Origin: Streptomyces glaucescens
GTDB lineage: Bacteria; Actinomycetota; Actinomycetes; Streptomycetales; Streptomycetaceae
Length of the DNA: 64,000 nt
Direction of reading: 5' to 3'
NCBI RefSeq assembly: GCF_000761215.1
Contig: NZ_CP009438.1
Span: forward strand, 5,225,501 to 5,289,500
Part shown: piece after piece, positions 10,862 through 19,994 of the stretch
How positions within the stretch are numbered: the stretch's first letter is position 1
Layout: every line of letters starts with the position of its first letter
Program-made: the position numbers and the translations under genes
The notes under the pieces: model-generated
Databases searched by the model: none
What the model saw: the letters and a program-made list of their open reading frames with translations, nothing else
Told to the model about the DNA's origin: nothing

Positions 10862-11611
10862 TCAGGCCCCTGCGGTACGGAAGACCCGTGTGCCCACCGT
10901 CACGGCGAGGGCGGTCATGGCGACGGCCACCAGCGAGCCGTACAGCATGTGCGCGCTCGTGTAGTGCCCGGTGTAGACGTCGCGCATGGCGTCCACCAGG
11001 TAGCGCAGCGGTACGAAGTGGGACAGCACGTCCAGCCAGGCCGGTCCGAGGCTCATCGGCAGCATCAGGCCGGACAGCAGCATCGAGGGCATGCTGACGG
11101 CGTTGACCAGTGGTCCGAACTCCTGCGGGCTGCGCACCTTCATCGCCAGCGCGTACGACAGCGAGGCGAGCGAGACGGTGAGCAGGGCGACGAAGGCGAA
11201 GCCGGCCAGGATGCCGGCCAGCGGCGCCCGCAGCCCCATGACCAGGGCGGCCAGCACCAGCAGCACGGCCTGGAAGACGAGCACCGTGGCGTCCCGCAGG
11301 ACCCGGCCGAGCAGCAGCGCCAGCCGGCTGACCGGGGTCACCCGCATGCGTTCGACGACGCCCTGGCCGTTCTCGACGATGATCATGAAACCGGCGAACA
11401 GCGCGCCGAACAGTCCGAGTTGCAGGAGCAGTCCGGGCACCAGCACCTGCCAGGAGCTGCCGTCCTCGCCGAGCGGCAGCCCGGTCAGCAGCGGGCCGAA
11501 GAACAGCAGGTACAGCAGTGGCATCAGCAGGCCGAAGAGCAGGGCGAAGCGGGAGCGCAGGGTCTGGCGGGCGTAGCGCCCGTAGATCAGCGCGGTGTCG
11601 TGCAACAGCAT
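10862..11611 (-). CDS. ABC-2 type multidrug exporter permease
   Basis: The 249-aa protein has six predicted membrane helices and the ABC2_membrane signature (RMRVTPVSRLALLLGRVLRD between helices 2 and 3). It would form the membrane channel for the ATPase encoded just upstream. The start at 11611 is preceded by AGGAG; the gap to the ATPase stop is 19 nt. The pair resembles DrrAB-type exporters of antibiotics or lipids. The substrate is not predictable from the sequence. Confidence 0.88.
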   Translation of the reverse strand: MLLHDTALIYGRYARQTLRSRFALLFGLLMPLLYLLFFGPLLTGLPLGEDGSSWQVLVPGLLLQLGLFGALFAGFMIIVENGQGVVERMRVTPVSRLALLLGRVLRDATVLVFQAVLLVLAALVMGLRAPLAGILAGFAFVALLTVSLASLSYALAMKVRSPQEFGPLVNAVSMPSMLLSGLMLPMSLGPAWLDVLSHFVPLRYLVDAMRDVYTGHYTSAHMLYGSLVAVAMTALAVTVGTRVFRTAGA

Positions 11612-11630
11612 CAGTGGTCTCCTGGGCGGC

Positions 11631-12413
11631 TCATACGGCGACGGGTGCGGGGCCGGCCGGGGCGGGGCCGCGGCCGGTGATGGCGAGGAAGGTGTCCTGG
11701 AGGGTGGCGTCGAGCGAGCCGCCGTGCTTCAGCTTCAGCGCGGCCGGTGTGCCCTCGGCCGCCATGACGCCCCGGTCGACGATCACCAGGCGGTCGGAGA
11801 GGGCGTCGGCCTCGTCGAGGTAGTGGGTGGTCAGGAAGACGGTCGTGCCGTGCTCGTCGCGCAGCCGGCGGACCAGGGCCCAGAGGTCCGCGCGGCTGCC
11901 GGGGTCGAGCCCGGTCGTCGGCTCGTCGAGGAAGAGGACCTGGGGGCGGTGGGTGAGCGCCATGGCGATGTCCAGGCGGCGGCGCTGGCCCCCGGAGAGC
12001 GCGGCGGCCTTGCGGTCGAGCAGGGCGGTGAGGCCCAGTTCGGCCGCCAGCTCCTCGGCCCGCTCCTGGGCCCGCCTCCTCGGCAGCCGGTAGAGCCGGC
12101 CCTGGGTGACGAGTTCCTCGCGGACGCCGATCTGCCCGTCGACGCCGCCGGACTGGGCGACGTATCCGCAGGCCCGGCGGACGCCCTCCGGATCGCGGGC
12201 CAGGTCGCAGCCCGCGACGGTGGCCGCGCCGCCGGTCGGCTTCAGCAGGGTGGTCAGCATGCGCAGGGTGGTCGTCTTGCCGGCCCCGTTCGGGCCGAGG
12301 AAGCCGACGATCTCGCCCTGCCGGACGGTGAGGTCGATGCCGCGCACGGCATCCACGGGGCCGTGCTTCGTCCGGAAGGTACGGGCCAGTCCGGCCGTGC
12401 TGATGATTGCCAT
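11631..12413 (-). CDS. ABC exporter ATPase subunit (DrrA-like)
   Basis: The 260-aa protein has Walker A GPNGAGKTTT, the signature LSGGQRRRLDIAMAL, Walker B VLFLDEPTTGLDP and the switch His in LTTHYLDEA. All parts of a functional nucleotide-binding domain are present. It is divergent from the TetR gene at 12496, and the shared 82-bp region contains an inverted repeat suited to a repressor. This suggests that the TetR protein represses the exporter and is released by an exported compound, which is the usual arrangement. Confidence 0.92.
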   Translation of the reverse strand: MAIISTAGLARTFRTKHGPVDAVRGIDLTVRQGEIVGFLGPNGAGKTTTLRMLTTLLKPTGGAATVAGCDLARDPEGVRRACGYVAQSGGVDGQIGVREELVTQGRLYRLPRRRAQERAEELAAELGLTALLDRKAAALSGGQRRRLDIAMALTHRPQVLFLDEPTTGLDPGSRADLWALVRRLRDEHGTTVFLTTHYLDEADALSDRLVIVDRGVMAAEGTPAALKLKHGGSLDATLQDTFLAITGRGPAPAGPAPVAV

Positions 12414-12430
12414 GCCCCCAGAAAAACAGA

Positions 12431-12489
12431 GCCACTGAAATTTTGCAACGACCCCAAGTTTTCAGTGGCACCAGTCAGCCGGGTACCAT
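12431..12489. promoter_or_regulatory. Operator and leaderless tetR promoter in the exporter/TetR divergent region
   Basis: Perfect 10-bp arms GCCACTGAAA (12431-12440) and TTTCAGTGGC (12460-12469) are separated by 19 bp between the two divergent starts. For the tetR gene a -10 box TACCAT (12484-12489) ends 6 nt before its ATG, so the transcript is probably leaderless; TTTCAG at 12460-12465 is a possible -35 with an 18-bp spacer and lies inside the operator arm. Regulator and operator pairing is inferred. Confidence 0.65.
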
Positions 12490-12495
12490 GCGGGC

Positions 12496-13137
12496 ATGGC
12501 CGAGGGACTCAGGGAACGGAAGAAGCGGCAGACCCGGCAGTACATCTCCGATGTCGCCACGGGCCTGTTCATCGAGCGCGGTTTCGACGCCGTCACCGTC
12601 GCGGAGATCGCCGAGGCCTCCGACGTCTCCGTGAACACCGTCTACAACTACTTCCCGGCCAAGGAGGACCTGTTCCTCGACCGCTCCCGGGAGGTCGTCG
12701 ACCGGCTCTCGCGCTGGGTGCGCGGCCGGCGCGACGGCGAGTCCGCCGCCGCGGCCGTGCTGCGCGAACTGCGCGACGAGGTCGAAGCGGTCTCACCCCG
12801 GATGGGGCTCATGGACGGCTATGCCCGGTTCATGACGGTGATTCATGAATCGCCCGCACTGCGCTCCCGCCTCTGGGCCATCGGCCAGGAAGTCGTCGAC
12901 GACCTGGAGGCCACCCTGCGCGAGGAGACCGGCGCCGCGCCCGACGACCCCATGCCCGGCCTGATCGCCGGTCAGGTCAACTGGCTGCACCAGACGGTGC
13001 TCGCGGACATCGGACGCCGCATGATGGCCGGCGGCAGGCCCGCCGAGGTGTCACGCGAGGTGTTGCTGCTGCTCGACGAGATGACCGAGCTGTTGAGCGA
13101 GAAGGTGCTCAACTACGCCGTACGAGGCGCGACGTGA
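12496..13137 (+). CDS. TetR family transcriptional regulator of the divergent exporter
   Basis: The 213-aa protein has an N-terminal TetR DNA-binding domain (ATGLFIERGFDAVTVAEIAE and VSVNTVYNYFPAKEDLF, residues 15-60) and an all-helical ligand domain. It is divergent from the ABC exporter, so it probably represses the exporter and itself through the 10-bp inverted repeat at 12431-12469. No Shine-Dalgarno precedes the ATG. The ligand is unknown. Nothing suggests truncation. Confidence 0.9.
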   Translation: MAEGLRERKKRQTRQYISDVATGLFIERGFDAVTVAEIAEASDVSVNTVYNYFPAKEDLFLDRSREVVDRLSRWVRGRRDGESAAAAVLRELRDEVEAVSPRMGLMDGYARFMTVIHESPALRSRLWAIGQEVVDDLEATLREETGAAPDDPMPGLIAGQVNWLHQTVLADIGRRMMAGGRPAEVSREVLLLLDEMTELLSEKVLNYAVRGAT

Positions 13138-13263
13138 CCCCTGCCGGTGTGATGTCCGTCATCTGAGACGTGACGCGCGTTACTTACCGGTCACACAGCC
13201 CCTCACGAGCGCTAGTGTCCGCCCGAGAGGAACAAGGACAGCGCGTATCAGGGGAGTCGCACA

Positions 13264-14112
13264 GTGGCACGGAAGCTCGCCGTCATCGGGGCCGGTCTCA
13301 TGGGATCCGGCATCGCCCAGGTCTCCGCCCAGGCGGGCTGGGACGTCGTCCTGCGTGACGTCACCGACGAGGCGCTGAAGCGCGGCACGGACGGCATCAA
13401 GGCGTCGTACGACAAGTTCGTCGCCAAGGGGAAGCTCGACGCGGCCGGCGCCGAGGCCGCCCTCGGCCGGATCACCCCCACCACCGACCTGGACGCCGTC
13501 GCCGACGCCGACATCGTCGTCGAGGCCGTCTTCGAGAAGCTCGACGTCAAGCACGAGATCTTCCGCGCCCTCGACAAGCTGACGAAGGAGGAGGCGGTCC
13601 TCGCCTCCAACACCTCGGCCATCCCGATCACCAAGATCGCCGCCGTGGTCGAGCGCCCCGAGCGCGTCGTCGGCACCCACTTCTTCTCGCCGGTCCCGAT
13701 GATGCAGCTCTGCGAGCTGGTGCGCGGCTACAAGACGAGCGACGAGACCCTCGCCACCGCGCGGGAGTTCGCCGAGTCCGTCGGCAAGACCTGCATCGTC
13801 GTCAACCGCGACGTGGCCGGCTTCGTCACCACCCGGCTGATCTCGGCGCTCGTCGTCGAGGCCGCCAAGCTGTACGAATCGGGCGTCGCCAGCGCCGAGG
13901 ACATCGACCTCGCCTGCAGGCTGGGCTTCGGCCACGCCATGGGCCCGCTCGCCACCGCGGACCTGACCGGCGTCGACATCCTGCTGCACGCCACCGGCAA
14001 CATCTACACCGAGACGCAGGACGAGAAGTTCGCCCCGCCGGAGCTGATGCGCCGGATGGTTGACGCCGGTGACATCGGGCGCAAGAGCGGGCAGGGCTTC
14101 TACAAGCACTGA
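13264..14112 (+). CDS. 3-hydroxybutyryl-CoA dehydrogenase
   Basis: The 282-aa protein starts at a GTG with GGGGAG upstream. The NAD-binding glycine motif GAGLMGSGIAQ is at residues 8-18, and the catalytic pair His139 (GTHFFSPVP) and Glu151 (LCELVRG) are present. The length fits the single-function 3-hydroxyacyl-CoA dehydrogenase family (FadB2/Hbd), which interconverts acetoacetyl-CoA and 3-hydroxybutyryl-CoA. It stands alone, with a probable -10 box TAGTGT at 13213. It could feed butyryl-CoA metabolism, linking it to the thiolase at 30618 and IcmA at 42686, but the genes are not adjacent. Confidence 0.92.
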   Translation: MARKLAVIGAGLMGSGIAQVSAQAGWDVVLRDVTDEALKRGTDGIKASYDKFVAKGKLDAAGAEAALGRITPTTDLDAVADADIVVEAVFEKLDVKHEIFRALDKLTKEEAVLASNTSAIPITKIAAVVERPERVVGTHFFSPVPMMQLCELVRGYKTSDETLATAREFAESVGKTCIVVNRDVAGFVTTRLISALVVEAAKLYESGVASAEDIDLACRLGFGHAMGPLATADLTGVDILLHATGNIYTETQDEKFAPPELMRRMVDAGDIGRKSGQGFYKH

Positions 14113-14294
14113 AACGGCCCTCGCCCCGGGGACATCACACCACGGGGTGAATTCGGTATCGGTTCGCTTACAAGCAGCAACCGCACCGCTGCCGAAGCAG
14201 TCAGACGGTGCAAGCCACCGTCCTCATCCGATCCGACGTTGCACAGCCACCGTCATCGTCATGGAGCACGTCACCGAACGCACGGGGAGCGCAT

Positions 14295-14618
14295 ATGCAC
14301 ATCAGGGGCGACCACGCCGAGGTGGTCGTCGGGGGCCGCCTCGACGTCCGCAGCGCGGCGGACGCCCGTGCGGTTCTGCACTCGGCCGTCGACGACGGAG
14401 TCGGCGATCTCGTCCTCGACCTGTCCGAACTGGACTCCTGGGACGCCACCGGGCTCGGGGTGATCATGGGTGCCCACCGGCGGGCCGGCCGCTGCGGCCG
14501 CCGGCTGGTGCTGCGCGGCGTACCGCCGCAGATGCAGCGCCTGCTGGTGGCCACCCGGCTGCACCGGATCCTGGCGATCGAGGGCGGCATCGGCGTGGAG
14601 TCCCTGCCACGCGTGTAG
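14295..14618 (+). CDS. STAS domain protein (anti-sigma factor antagonist-like)
   Basis: The 107-aa protein is a single STAS domain. The position of the phosphorylatable Ser in SpoIIAA-type antagonists is occupied by Thr in LDSWDATGLGVI. The ATG at 14295 follows GGGGAG at 14284-14289; the frame is open back to a GTG at 14208 but without a good ribosome site. No anti-sigma kinase is encoded nearby, so the partner is elsewhere. The 250 bp to the next gene contain no other coding signal that I can see. Confidence 0.85.
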   Translation: MHIRGDHAEVVVGGRLDVRSAADARAVLHSAVDDGVGDLVLDLSELDSWDATGLGVIMGAHRRAGRCGRRLVLRGVPPQMQRLLVATRLHRILAIEGGIGVESLPRV

Positions 14619-14868
14619 CGGCCGATGCCGGGTACCCAGAGCCGGACGTTCCGGTCCCGAATCGCCCGTCGCGCGCAATCCTCACGAGACCATGACGTCT
14701 CGGACCGCGCGGCACCCCGGGCTGTCCTCGACGAAGGGCAACGGTTTAGGGTTCGGTCGCCCGCTGTCCGATCCACCCTCGAGCGGGCCCGGACCAGAAG
14801 CGACAGCGCGGTGTGCGACACGGCCGGGAGGGGCCTCACGCACTCGACGCTTTTGGGGGCTTGAACCT

Positions 14869-17442
14869 ATGGACCCGAACAACCGGGGACCCGAGGACCA
14901 CGGTCACGACGGCGCAGGCCAGGCGCCGCGCCAGCGCCCGCCCAGGGACCCCCTCACACCGGACTTCGGCCAGCACGCACCGGCACACGCCCGCACGGTC
15001 CAGCTCGTCTCCGGCGACTACCTGCTCACCGTCAACCCGGTCGACGGCAGCGAGATAGAACTCTGCCCGCCCGTCGAACGGCCCGCCCGGCCGCCGAAGC
15101 TGACCGCCGCCGAACGGGCCGGGAGCGACCGCGTGGCCCGTCCGCCGGCGCCCCCCGGGCCCGCCCTGCCCGAACTGCCCCTCGTGGGCCGCGAGGAGGA
15201 GCGCGAACGGCTCGTCCGGCTGCTCGCCCGCGGCCGCTCGGTCCGCGTCACCGGACCCGGCGGCTCCGGCCGCACCCGCCTCCTCGACACCGTCGCCGAG
15301 GACTGCGCGGACCTCGCCCCCGACGGCGTGATCCGCCTCAGCGGCTTCCACCGCACCGCCGGCGAGCTGCTCCAGGAGCTGTTCCACGCCGTCCACGAGG
15401 CACCCCGGCACCGCCCGGAACGCGACGAACTGCTCGAAGCCGTCCGGGAGATCGGCGCGATCGTCGTCCTCGACGACCTCGAGTTCGGCGGCGCCGCCCT
15501 CGACGAGCTGCTGGACGCCGCCCCCGAATGCGCGTTCCTGGTCAGCGCCACGCCCGAGGTGCCCGCGCCCTCCGCCGAATCCGCGCTGGAGGAGGTCGTC
15601 CTCGGCGGCCTCGACCGCGCCGGCGGGCTGGAGCTGCTGCGGCACGCCGTCGGCCGTCCCCTCACCGAGGACGAGGCCGGCTGGGCCGGCGACCTGTGGT
15701 TCGAGTCCGAGGGCCTGCCGCTGCGGTTCGTCCAGGCCGGCGCCCTGCTGCGGCAGCGCGACCGGCTCCGGGCCGGTGCGGACGCCTTCGACGAGTTCGG
15801 CGTCTTCCAGGAGGCCCCCTCCGACGAGCCGTTCGACGCGGCCATCGCCGACGAGATACCGCTGCCCTCCCTCGCCGAGGGCGCCGCGCCGGCCGCGCTG
15901 CTCGCCTCCCGGCTGAGCCGGTCGGCGCGCGCCACCCTGCGGTTGGCCGTCGCTCTCGGCGGCGAGGTGCCGCACCCGGCGCACCTGCCCGCCCTGGTCG
16001 GCGACACCCACGCGGACGCCGCCCTCGGCGAACTGCTGAACTGCGCCCTGGTCAGCCCGGTCGGCGTGCGCTACCGGCTGGCCGCCGGCGTCCAGACCCA
16101 GCTGGAGGCCGCCGGCTACGCCGACGACGTCCAGGACCACGCCCTGACCGCCGCCCGGCACTACACCTGGTGGGCCGGGCACCCCTCGGTCACCCCCGAA
16201 CGGGTCTGTGCCGAGGCCGACGCCCTGCTCGCCGCCCTCGGCCCGCTCGCCCCCGCCGCCTCCCGGCCCGGCGAGGACGACGAGGACAACCCCGCCGTGC
16301 GGCTGGCCCGCACCGCGGCGCCCGCCTTCGCCGCGGGCCTGCACTGGGGTGCCTGGGAGCGCGCCCTGCGGGCGGGCGCGGAAGCCTCCCGGCTCGCCGG
16401 AGAGGTCGCCGAGCAGGCCTACTTCCACCACGAACTCGGCATCCTCGCGCTGTGCGAGGGCCGCCTCGACCGGGCCCGCGCCGAACTGGAGGCCTCCATC
16501 GGCCTGCGCGGCGCCCTCGCCGACAAGCGCGGCACCGTCTCCGGCCGCCGCGCCCTGGCCCTCGTCGACGACCGCACCGGCAACATCCCCGGCGTCGGCC
16601 CGGTGAGCGCCGGGCCCGTGCTCGGCGCCGGCCCGGGCGGCGAGGTGCCCGCCGCCCGTCCCGAGGAGTCCGCCTTCCCGTCCGGCGGCGTCCCGGCCGT
16701 CCTGCCGCAGTTCCCGCCGCTGGCACGCCCCGCCGCCCCCGCCGCGCCCGTCGCCTTCCCCTCCACGGCGGGCGGCCCGGCACCCCGGCGCGTGCCGGGC
16801 GGGCTGCGCGGGCTGGCCCGGCGCAACCTGGTCGCGGCCGGCGCGGGCGCGCTGCTCGTCGCGGTGCTGGGCACGGTGGTGACGCTCGGCGCCACCTCCA
16901 GCAACGACGCCGACAACCCGGCCGAACCGATCGGCGGCAACCCGTCGGCCAGCCAGGGCGTCGCCGACGGCAGCCTGGGCGCGGACGAGCCGGACCGCGA
17001 CGGCGACGGCGCCGCCGACACGGGCAGCGCCACCAGCCGCCCGACGGACCCCGGCCCCGACGGCACCTACGGCACGTCCGACGATCCGACGCCCACCGGC
17101 GCGGCGACCGGCTCCGGAGCGGGCGGCCCGTCCGACGCGCCGTCCGGCACCGGTCCGGACGACGACCCGTCCGGCCCGGCGTCCGGGGCGCCGTCCACGA
17201 CGACGAAGCCGCCGGTGTCGCCCCGGCCTTCGACGTCGTCCAAGCCGCCGTCGCCCACCGAGCCGGAGACCACCGACTCGTCCACGCCCACGCAGACGCC
17301 GACGGAGACGCCGACCAGCGCTCCGACGGACACCCCGACCACCACGGACTCCGCCGGCGCCCCGACGCAGACGAGCACCTCCGCGAGCGCCCCGGCGAGC
17401 GGCCCCGCGGGCTCGCCCGGCAGCGTCGAGCCGGTGATCTGA
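14869..17442 (+). CDS. Membrane-anchored P-loop (STAND-like) protein with Pro/Ser/Thr-rich outer tail
   Basis: The 857-aa protein starts at the ATG 14869 after GGGGG. Residues 1-115 are Pro-rich with a short conserved stretch (VQLVSGDYLLTVNPVDGSEI). A nucleotide-binding domain follows, with Walker A GPGGSGRT at 129-136, where the usual Lys is Arg135, and Walker B IVVLDD at 198-203. A helical region continues to about 590. One membrane helix lies at about 653-674, and the final 180 residues are rich in Pro, Ser, Thr and Asp and should be outside the cell. The architecture resembles AfsR/LuxR-type ATP-binding regulators, but I see no DNA-binding domain. Function unknown. Confidence 0.8.
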   Translation: MDPNNRGPEDHGHDGAGQAPRQRPPRDPLTPDFGQHAPAHARTVQLVSGDYLLTVNPVDGSEIELCPPVERPARPPKLTAAERAGSDRVARPPAPPGPALPELPLVGREEERERLVRLLARGRSVRVTGPGGSGRTRLLDTVAEDCADLAPDGVIRLSGFHRTAGELLQELFHAVHEAPRHRPERDELLEAVREIGAIVVLDDLEFGGAALDELLDAAPECAFLVSATPEVPAPSAESALEEVVLGGLDRAGGLELLRHAVGRPLTEDEAGWAGDLWFESEGLPLRFVQAGALLRQRDRLRAGADAFDEFGVFQEAPSDEPFDAAIADEIPLPSLAEGAAPAALLASRLSRSARATLRLAVALGGEVPHPAHLPALVGDTHADAALGELLNCALVSPVGVRYRLAAGVQTQLEAAGYADDVQDHALTAARHYTWWAGHPSVTPERVCAEADALLAALGPLAPAASRPGEDDEDNPAVRLARTAAPAFAAGLHWGAWERALRAGAEASRLAGEVAEQAYFHHELGILALCEGRLDRARAELEASIGLRGALADKRGTVSGRRALALVDDRTGNIPGVGPVSAGPVLGAGPGGEVPAARPEESAFPSGGVPAVLPQFPPLARPAAPAAPVAFPSTAGGPAPRRVPGGLRGLARRNLVAAGAGALLVAVLGTVVTLGATSSNDADNPAEPIGGNPSASQGVADGSLGADEPDRDGDGAADTGSATSRPTDPGPDGTYGTSDDPTPTGAATGSGAGGPSDAPSGTGPDDDPSGPASGAPSTTTKPPVSPRPSTSSKPPSPTEPETTDSSTPTQTPTETPTSAPTDTPTTTDSAGAPTQTSTSASAPASGPAGSPGSVEPVI

Positions 17443-17480
17443 GGGCTGTCACGGCCCGGGGAACACCTGAGGGCACAGCA

Positions 17481-17512
17481 GAGGGCCGGGTCCGCGCACG
17501 GACCCGGCCCTC
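17481..17512. terminator. Bidirectional terminator between the STAND-like gene and nucS
   Basis: A perfect 14-bp stem, GAGGGCCGGGTCCG (17481-17494) and CGGACCCGGCCCTC (17499-17512), with the tetraloop CGCA lies between two convergent genes. It can serve both strands. Confidence 0.8.
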
Positions 17513-17530
17513 ACGCGCGCGCCGGAGCGC

Positions 17531-18202
17531 TCAGAACAGCCGCAGCTTGTCGTCCTCGATGCCGCGCAGCGCGTCGTAGTCCAGGACGTGGCAGCCGATC
17601 CCGCGGTCCGTGGCGAGGACCCGGGCCTGCGGCTTGATCTCCTGCGCGGCGAAGATGCCGCGCACCGGCGCCAGATGCGGATCGCGGTTCAACAGCTCCA
17701 GGTAGCGGGTGAGTTGCTCGACGCCGTCGATCTCACCGCGCCGCTTGATCTCGACGGCGACGGTCTGGCCGTCCGCGTCCCGGCACAGGATGTCGACGGG
17801 GCCGATGGCCGTCATGTACTCACGCCGGATGAGGGTGTAGCCCTCGCCCAGCGTGTCGATGCGGTCGGCGAGCAGCTCCTGGAGGTGTGCTTCCACCCCG
17901 TCCTTGATCAGGCCGGGGTCGACGCCGAGCTCGTGCGTGGAGTCGTGGAGGACTTCCTCCATGGTGATGATCAGCTTCTCGCCCGCCTTGTTGACGACGG
18001 TCCACACGCCCGCGTCCTCGCCGGTGCCCTCCTTCAGCGTGCAGGGCGGCGACATCCAGTTGAGGGGCTTGTACGCCCGGTCGTCCGCGTGGATGGAGAC
18101 ACTGCCGTCCGCCTTCACCAGGATCAGACGGGGTGCCGAGGGAAGATGGGCGGTGAGCCGGCCGGCGTAGTCGACCGAGCATCGGGCAATGACGAGACGC
18201 AT
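17531..18202 (-). CDS. nucS: Mismatch-specific endonuclease NucS/EndoMS
   Basis: The 223-aa length is that of actinobacterial NucS. The start [16 protein letters not shown] is the conserved N-terminus. The C-terminal nuclease domain shows [20 protein letters not shown] (PD-(D/E)XK core: Asp, Glu, Lys) and the tail ends in DDKLRLF, the clamp-interacting type of C-terminus. NucS cuts both strands at mismatches and replaces MutSL in actinobacteria. It is convergent with the gene upstream in the window and separated by a terminator. The 251-bp region to the divergent SCO5389-like gene holds both promoters. Confidence 0.95.
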   Translation of the reverse strand: MRLVIARCSVDYAGRLTAHLPSAPRLILVKADGSVSIHADDRAYKPLNWMSPPCTLKEGTGEDAGVWTVVNKAGEKLIITMEEVLHDSTHELGVDPGLIKDGVEAHLQELLADRIDTLGEGYTLIRREYMTAIGPVDILCRDADGQTVAVEIKRRGEIDGVEQLTRYLELLNRDPHLAPVRGIFAAQEIKPQARVLATDRGIGCHVLDYDALRGIEDDKLRLF

Positions 18203-18453
18203 GGTCGGCAACGCTACTCGACACTCCGGGCGGTACGCGATTCGCGTCCTGTTTATCCGGAACACTCGTGTTCGGTCGTGGCCGATTGTGGGCCCACTGG
18301 GATCGGCTTGTATGCGCATTCTTCTGGTGCCGTCACGGTCTGTTGCCTACCGTAGGGAACGGGAGGTCGCGACGCGTGTACTCAGGGTGTCCGTGGCGAT
18401 CTCCCTCATCTGTCCGGCAACCCCTGCTGTTCGGGGGTGCGAGAGGAGTACCC

Positions 18454-18846
18454 ATGTCGCTCGACGTCTCACCGGCCCTACTCGAACAGGCCGAGCGAGG
18501 CGAGGTCGACGAAGCTGACTTCGTCGACTGCGTCCGGACCTCCCTGCCCTACGCGTGGGAGATGATCAGCTCCCTGGTGGCCCAGCTGAAGGTGGACGGC
18601 GGCCAGTTCGCCGACAACCAGACGCCCCCGCCGGACGAGCAGGCACGCGGTCAGCTCCTGCGTGCGCTCGCGAGTGACGCCATCCGCGGTGCGCTGCAGC
18701 GGCACTTCGGTGTGCGGCTCGCCTTCCAGAACTGCCACCGGGTGGCCGTGTTCCCGCTGGACGCCTCGGTGGACGAGACGTTGGCCCGCTTCACGTCGGT
18801 GCGCAGCCAGTTGCTCAACCAGTCCCCGGAGCTCCGCGACTGCTGA
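18454..18846 (+). CDS. SCO5389 family protein of unknown function
   Basis: The 130-aa soluble protein starts at an ATG after GAGAGGAG (18441-18448). It has no membrane helix. It contains helical N-terminal sequence (LLEQAERGEVDEADFVDCVR) and a conserved NCHRVAVFPLD segment near residue 95. It is a known Streptomyces-wide family named after SCO5389, with no assigned role. The conserved neighbourhood with nucS, transcribed divergently, is the only functional clue. Confidence 0.8.
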   Translation: MSLDVSPALLEQAERGEVDEADFVDCVRTSLPYAWEMISSLVAQLKVDGGQFADNQTPPPDEQARGQLLRALASDAIRGALQRHFGVRLAFQNCHRVAVFPLDASVDETLARFTSVRSQLLNQSPELRDC

Positions 18847-18965
18847 CGCGGTCGGCCGGTCCCAGCTTGCCGCTCCCGTCAGCGAGAGGTGCGATCTTCA
18901 CCGGGTGCGGCAAGCTCGTCGTGCAGCCGGGCCACCTCGTCCGGCCCGCTCGGCGTGCGGCGCGC

Positions 18966-19994
18966 TCAGCGCAGTTGCGGCAGCACCTCCGCGCCGAGGC
19001 GCCGCAGGTTCTCCTCCGTCGCCGCCAGGTCGCCCGAGCCCTCGGTCAGCAGGGCGAAGCGGGAGATGCCGGTCCGCTCGCTGGTCGCCGCGAGCCGGTC
19101 CGCGCACAGCCGTGGGGTGCCCACGGGGTGCAGCCCGCAGAGGAGTTCGGTGTAGGCCAGCGGGTCGCGCATCCGGCGCTCCCGGCCGTCGACCGTCACA
19201 TGGGCTTCCAGGCCCTGCCGCAGCCAGCCCGGCATGGCCTTGGTCAGGACCTCGGCCGCGTCGGCGCGCCGGTCCGCGATCTGGCAGACGCCGGCCGACA
19301 CATGGCCCGGATCGGCGAGCTGCTCCGCGGGCCGGCCGGCGGCGCGGGCGAGGCGGCGCCACAACGCGGTCATCTCGGCCTTCTCCTCGTCACCGACGTG
19401 CATGCCCAGCAGCATCGGCAGTCCCCGCTCGGCGGCCGTCCGCACACCGGCGGGGGAGGTGCAGGCGACCAGCACCTCCGGGCCCCCGCTGTGCGTCAGG
19501 GACTCCGACGGCCTGGGCACGACGGGCACCTCGCGGAAGGCGTACCGCTCGCCGCGGGCCTCGACGCGGGGCTCGCGCAGCCAGCGCACCAGCAGGTCGA
19601 GTGATTCCGGGAAGCCCCTCTCGTACGCCTCCAGGCCGGCGCCGAACACCTCCAGGTCGACCCAGGGGCCACCGCGGCCCACCCCCAGGGAGAGCCGGCC
19701 GCCGCTGGTCACGTGGAGCAGCGCGGCCTGCTCGCCGAGGGCCACGGGATGGGTGGTCGGCAGCACGCTGACCGCCGTGCCGATCCGGATGCGGCGGGTG
19801 CGGCCGAGCAGCAGCGCGGCGAGGGTGATGGCCGACGGACAGGTGCCGTACGGCACGAAGTGGTGCTCGGCCAGCCAGACCGAGTCGAGCCCCGCCTCCT
19901 CGGAGACCTCCGCCGAGCGGACCGCGCGGTGCAGCGCCTCCCCCTGGCCCTGGCCCGGGAACTGGGCCCCCAACACGAAACTTCCTACGCGCAT
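18966..19994 (-). CDS. Luciferase-like (LLM class) flavin-dependent oxidoreductase
   Basis: The 342-aa protein is a bacterial-luciferase-type TIM barrel. It starts MRVGSFVLGAQFPGQG and has SVWLAEHHFVPYGTCPSA near residue 38, the usual start of the LLM family, and GVGRGGPWVDLEVFG near 110. It should use FMN or F420 to oxidise an unknown substrate. The ATG at 19994 has AGGAAGAG upstream. The reading frame continues upstream for a long way but is only a high-GC open frame. The gene is divergent from the small Cys/His protein; the 219 bp between them hold both promoters (TAGGCT at 20168 is a likely -10 for the plus strand). Confidence 0.85.
   Translation of the reverse strand: MRVGSFVLGAQFPGQGQGEALHRAVRSAEVSEEAGLDSVWLAEHHFVPYGTCPSAITLAALLLGRTRRIRIGTAVSVLPTTHPVALGEQAALLHVTSGGRLSLGVGRGGPWVDLEVFGAGLEAYERGFPESLDLLVRWLREPRVEARGERYAFREVPVVPRPSESLTHSGGPEVLVACTSPAGVRTAAERGLPMLLGMHVGDEEKAEMTALWRRLARAAGRPAEQLADPGHVSAGVCQIADRRADAAEVLTKAMPGWLRQGLEAHVTVDGRERRMRDPLAYTELLCGLHPVGTPRLCADRLAATSERTGISRFALLTEGSGDLAATEENLRRLGAEVLPQLR

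Noticed and set aside
18260-18273. GAACACTCGTGTTC between nucS and the SCO5389-like gene, considered as an SOS (LexA) box
   Set aside because: The spacing is GAAC-N6-GTTC, while the actinobacterial LexA box is GAAC-N4-GTTC. It remains a palindrome but not a convincing LexA site.
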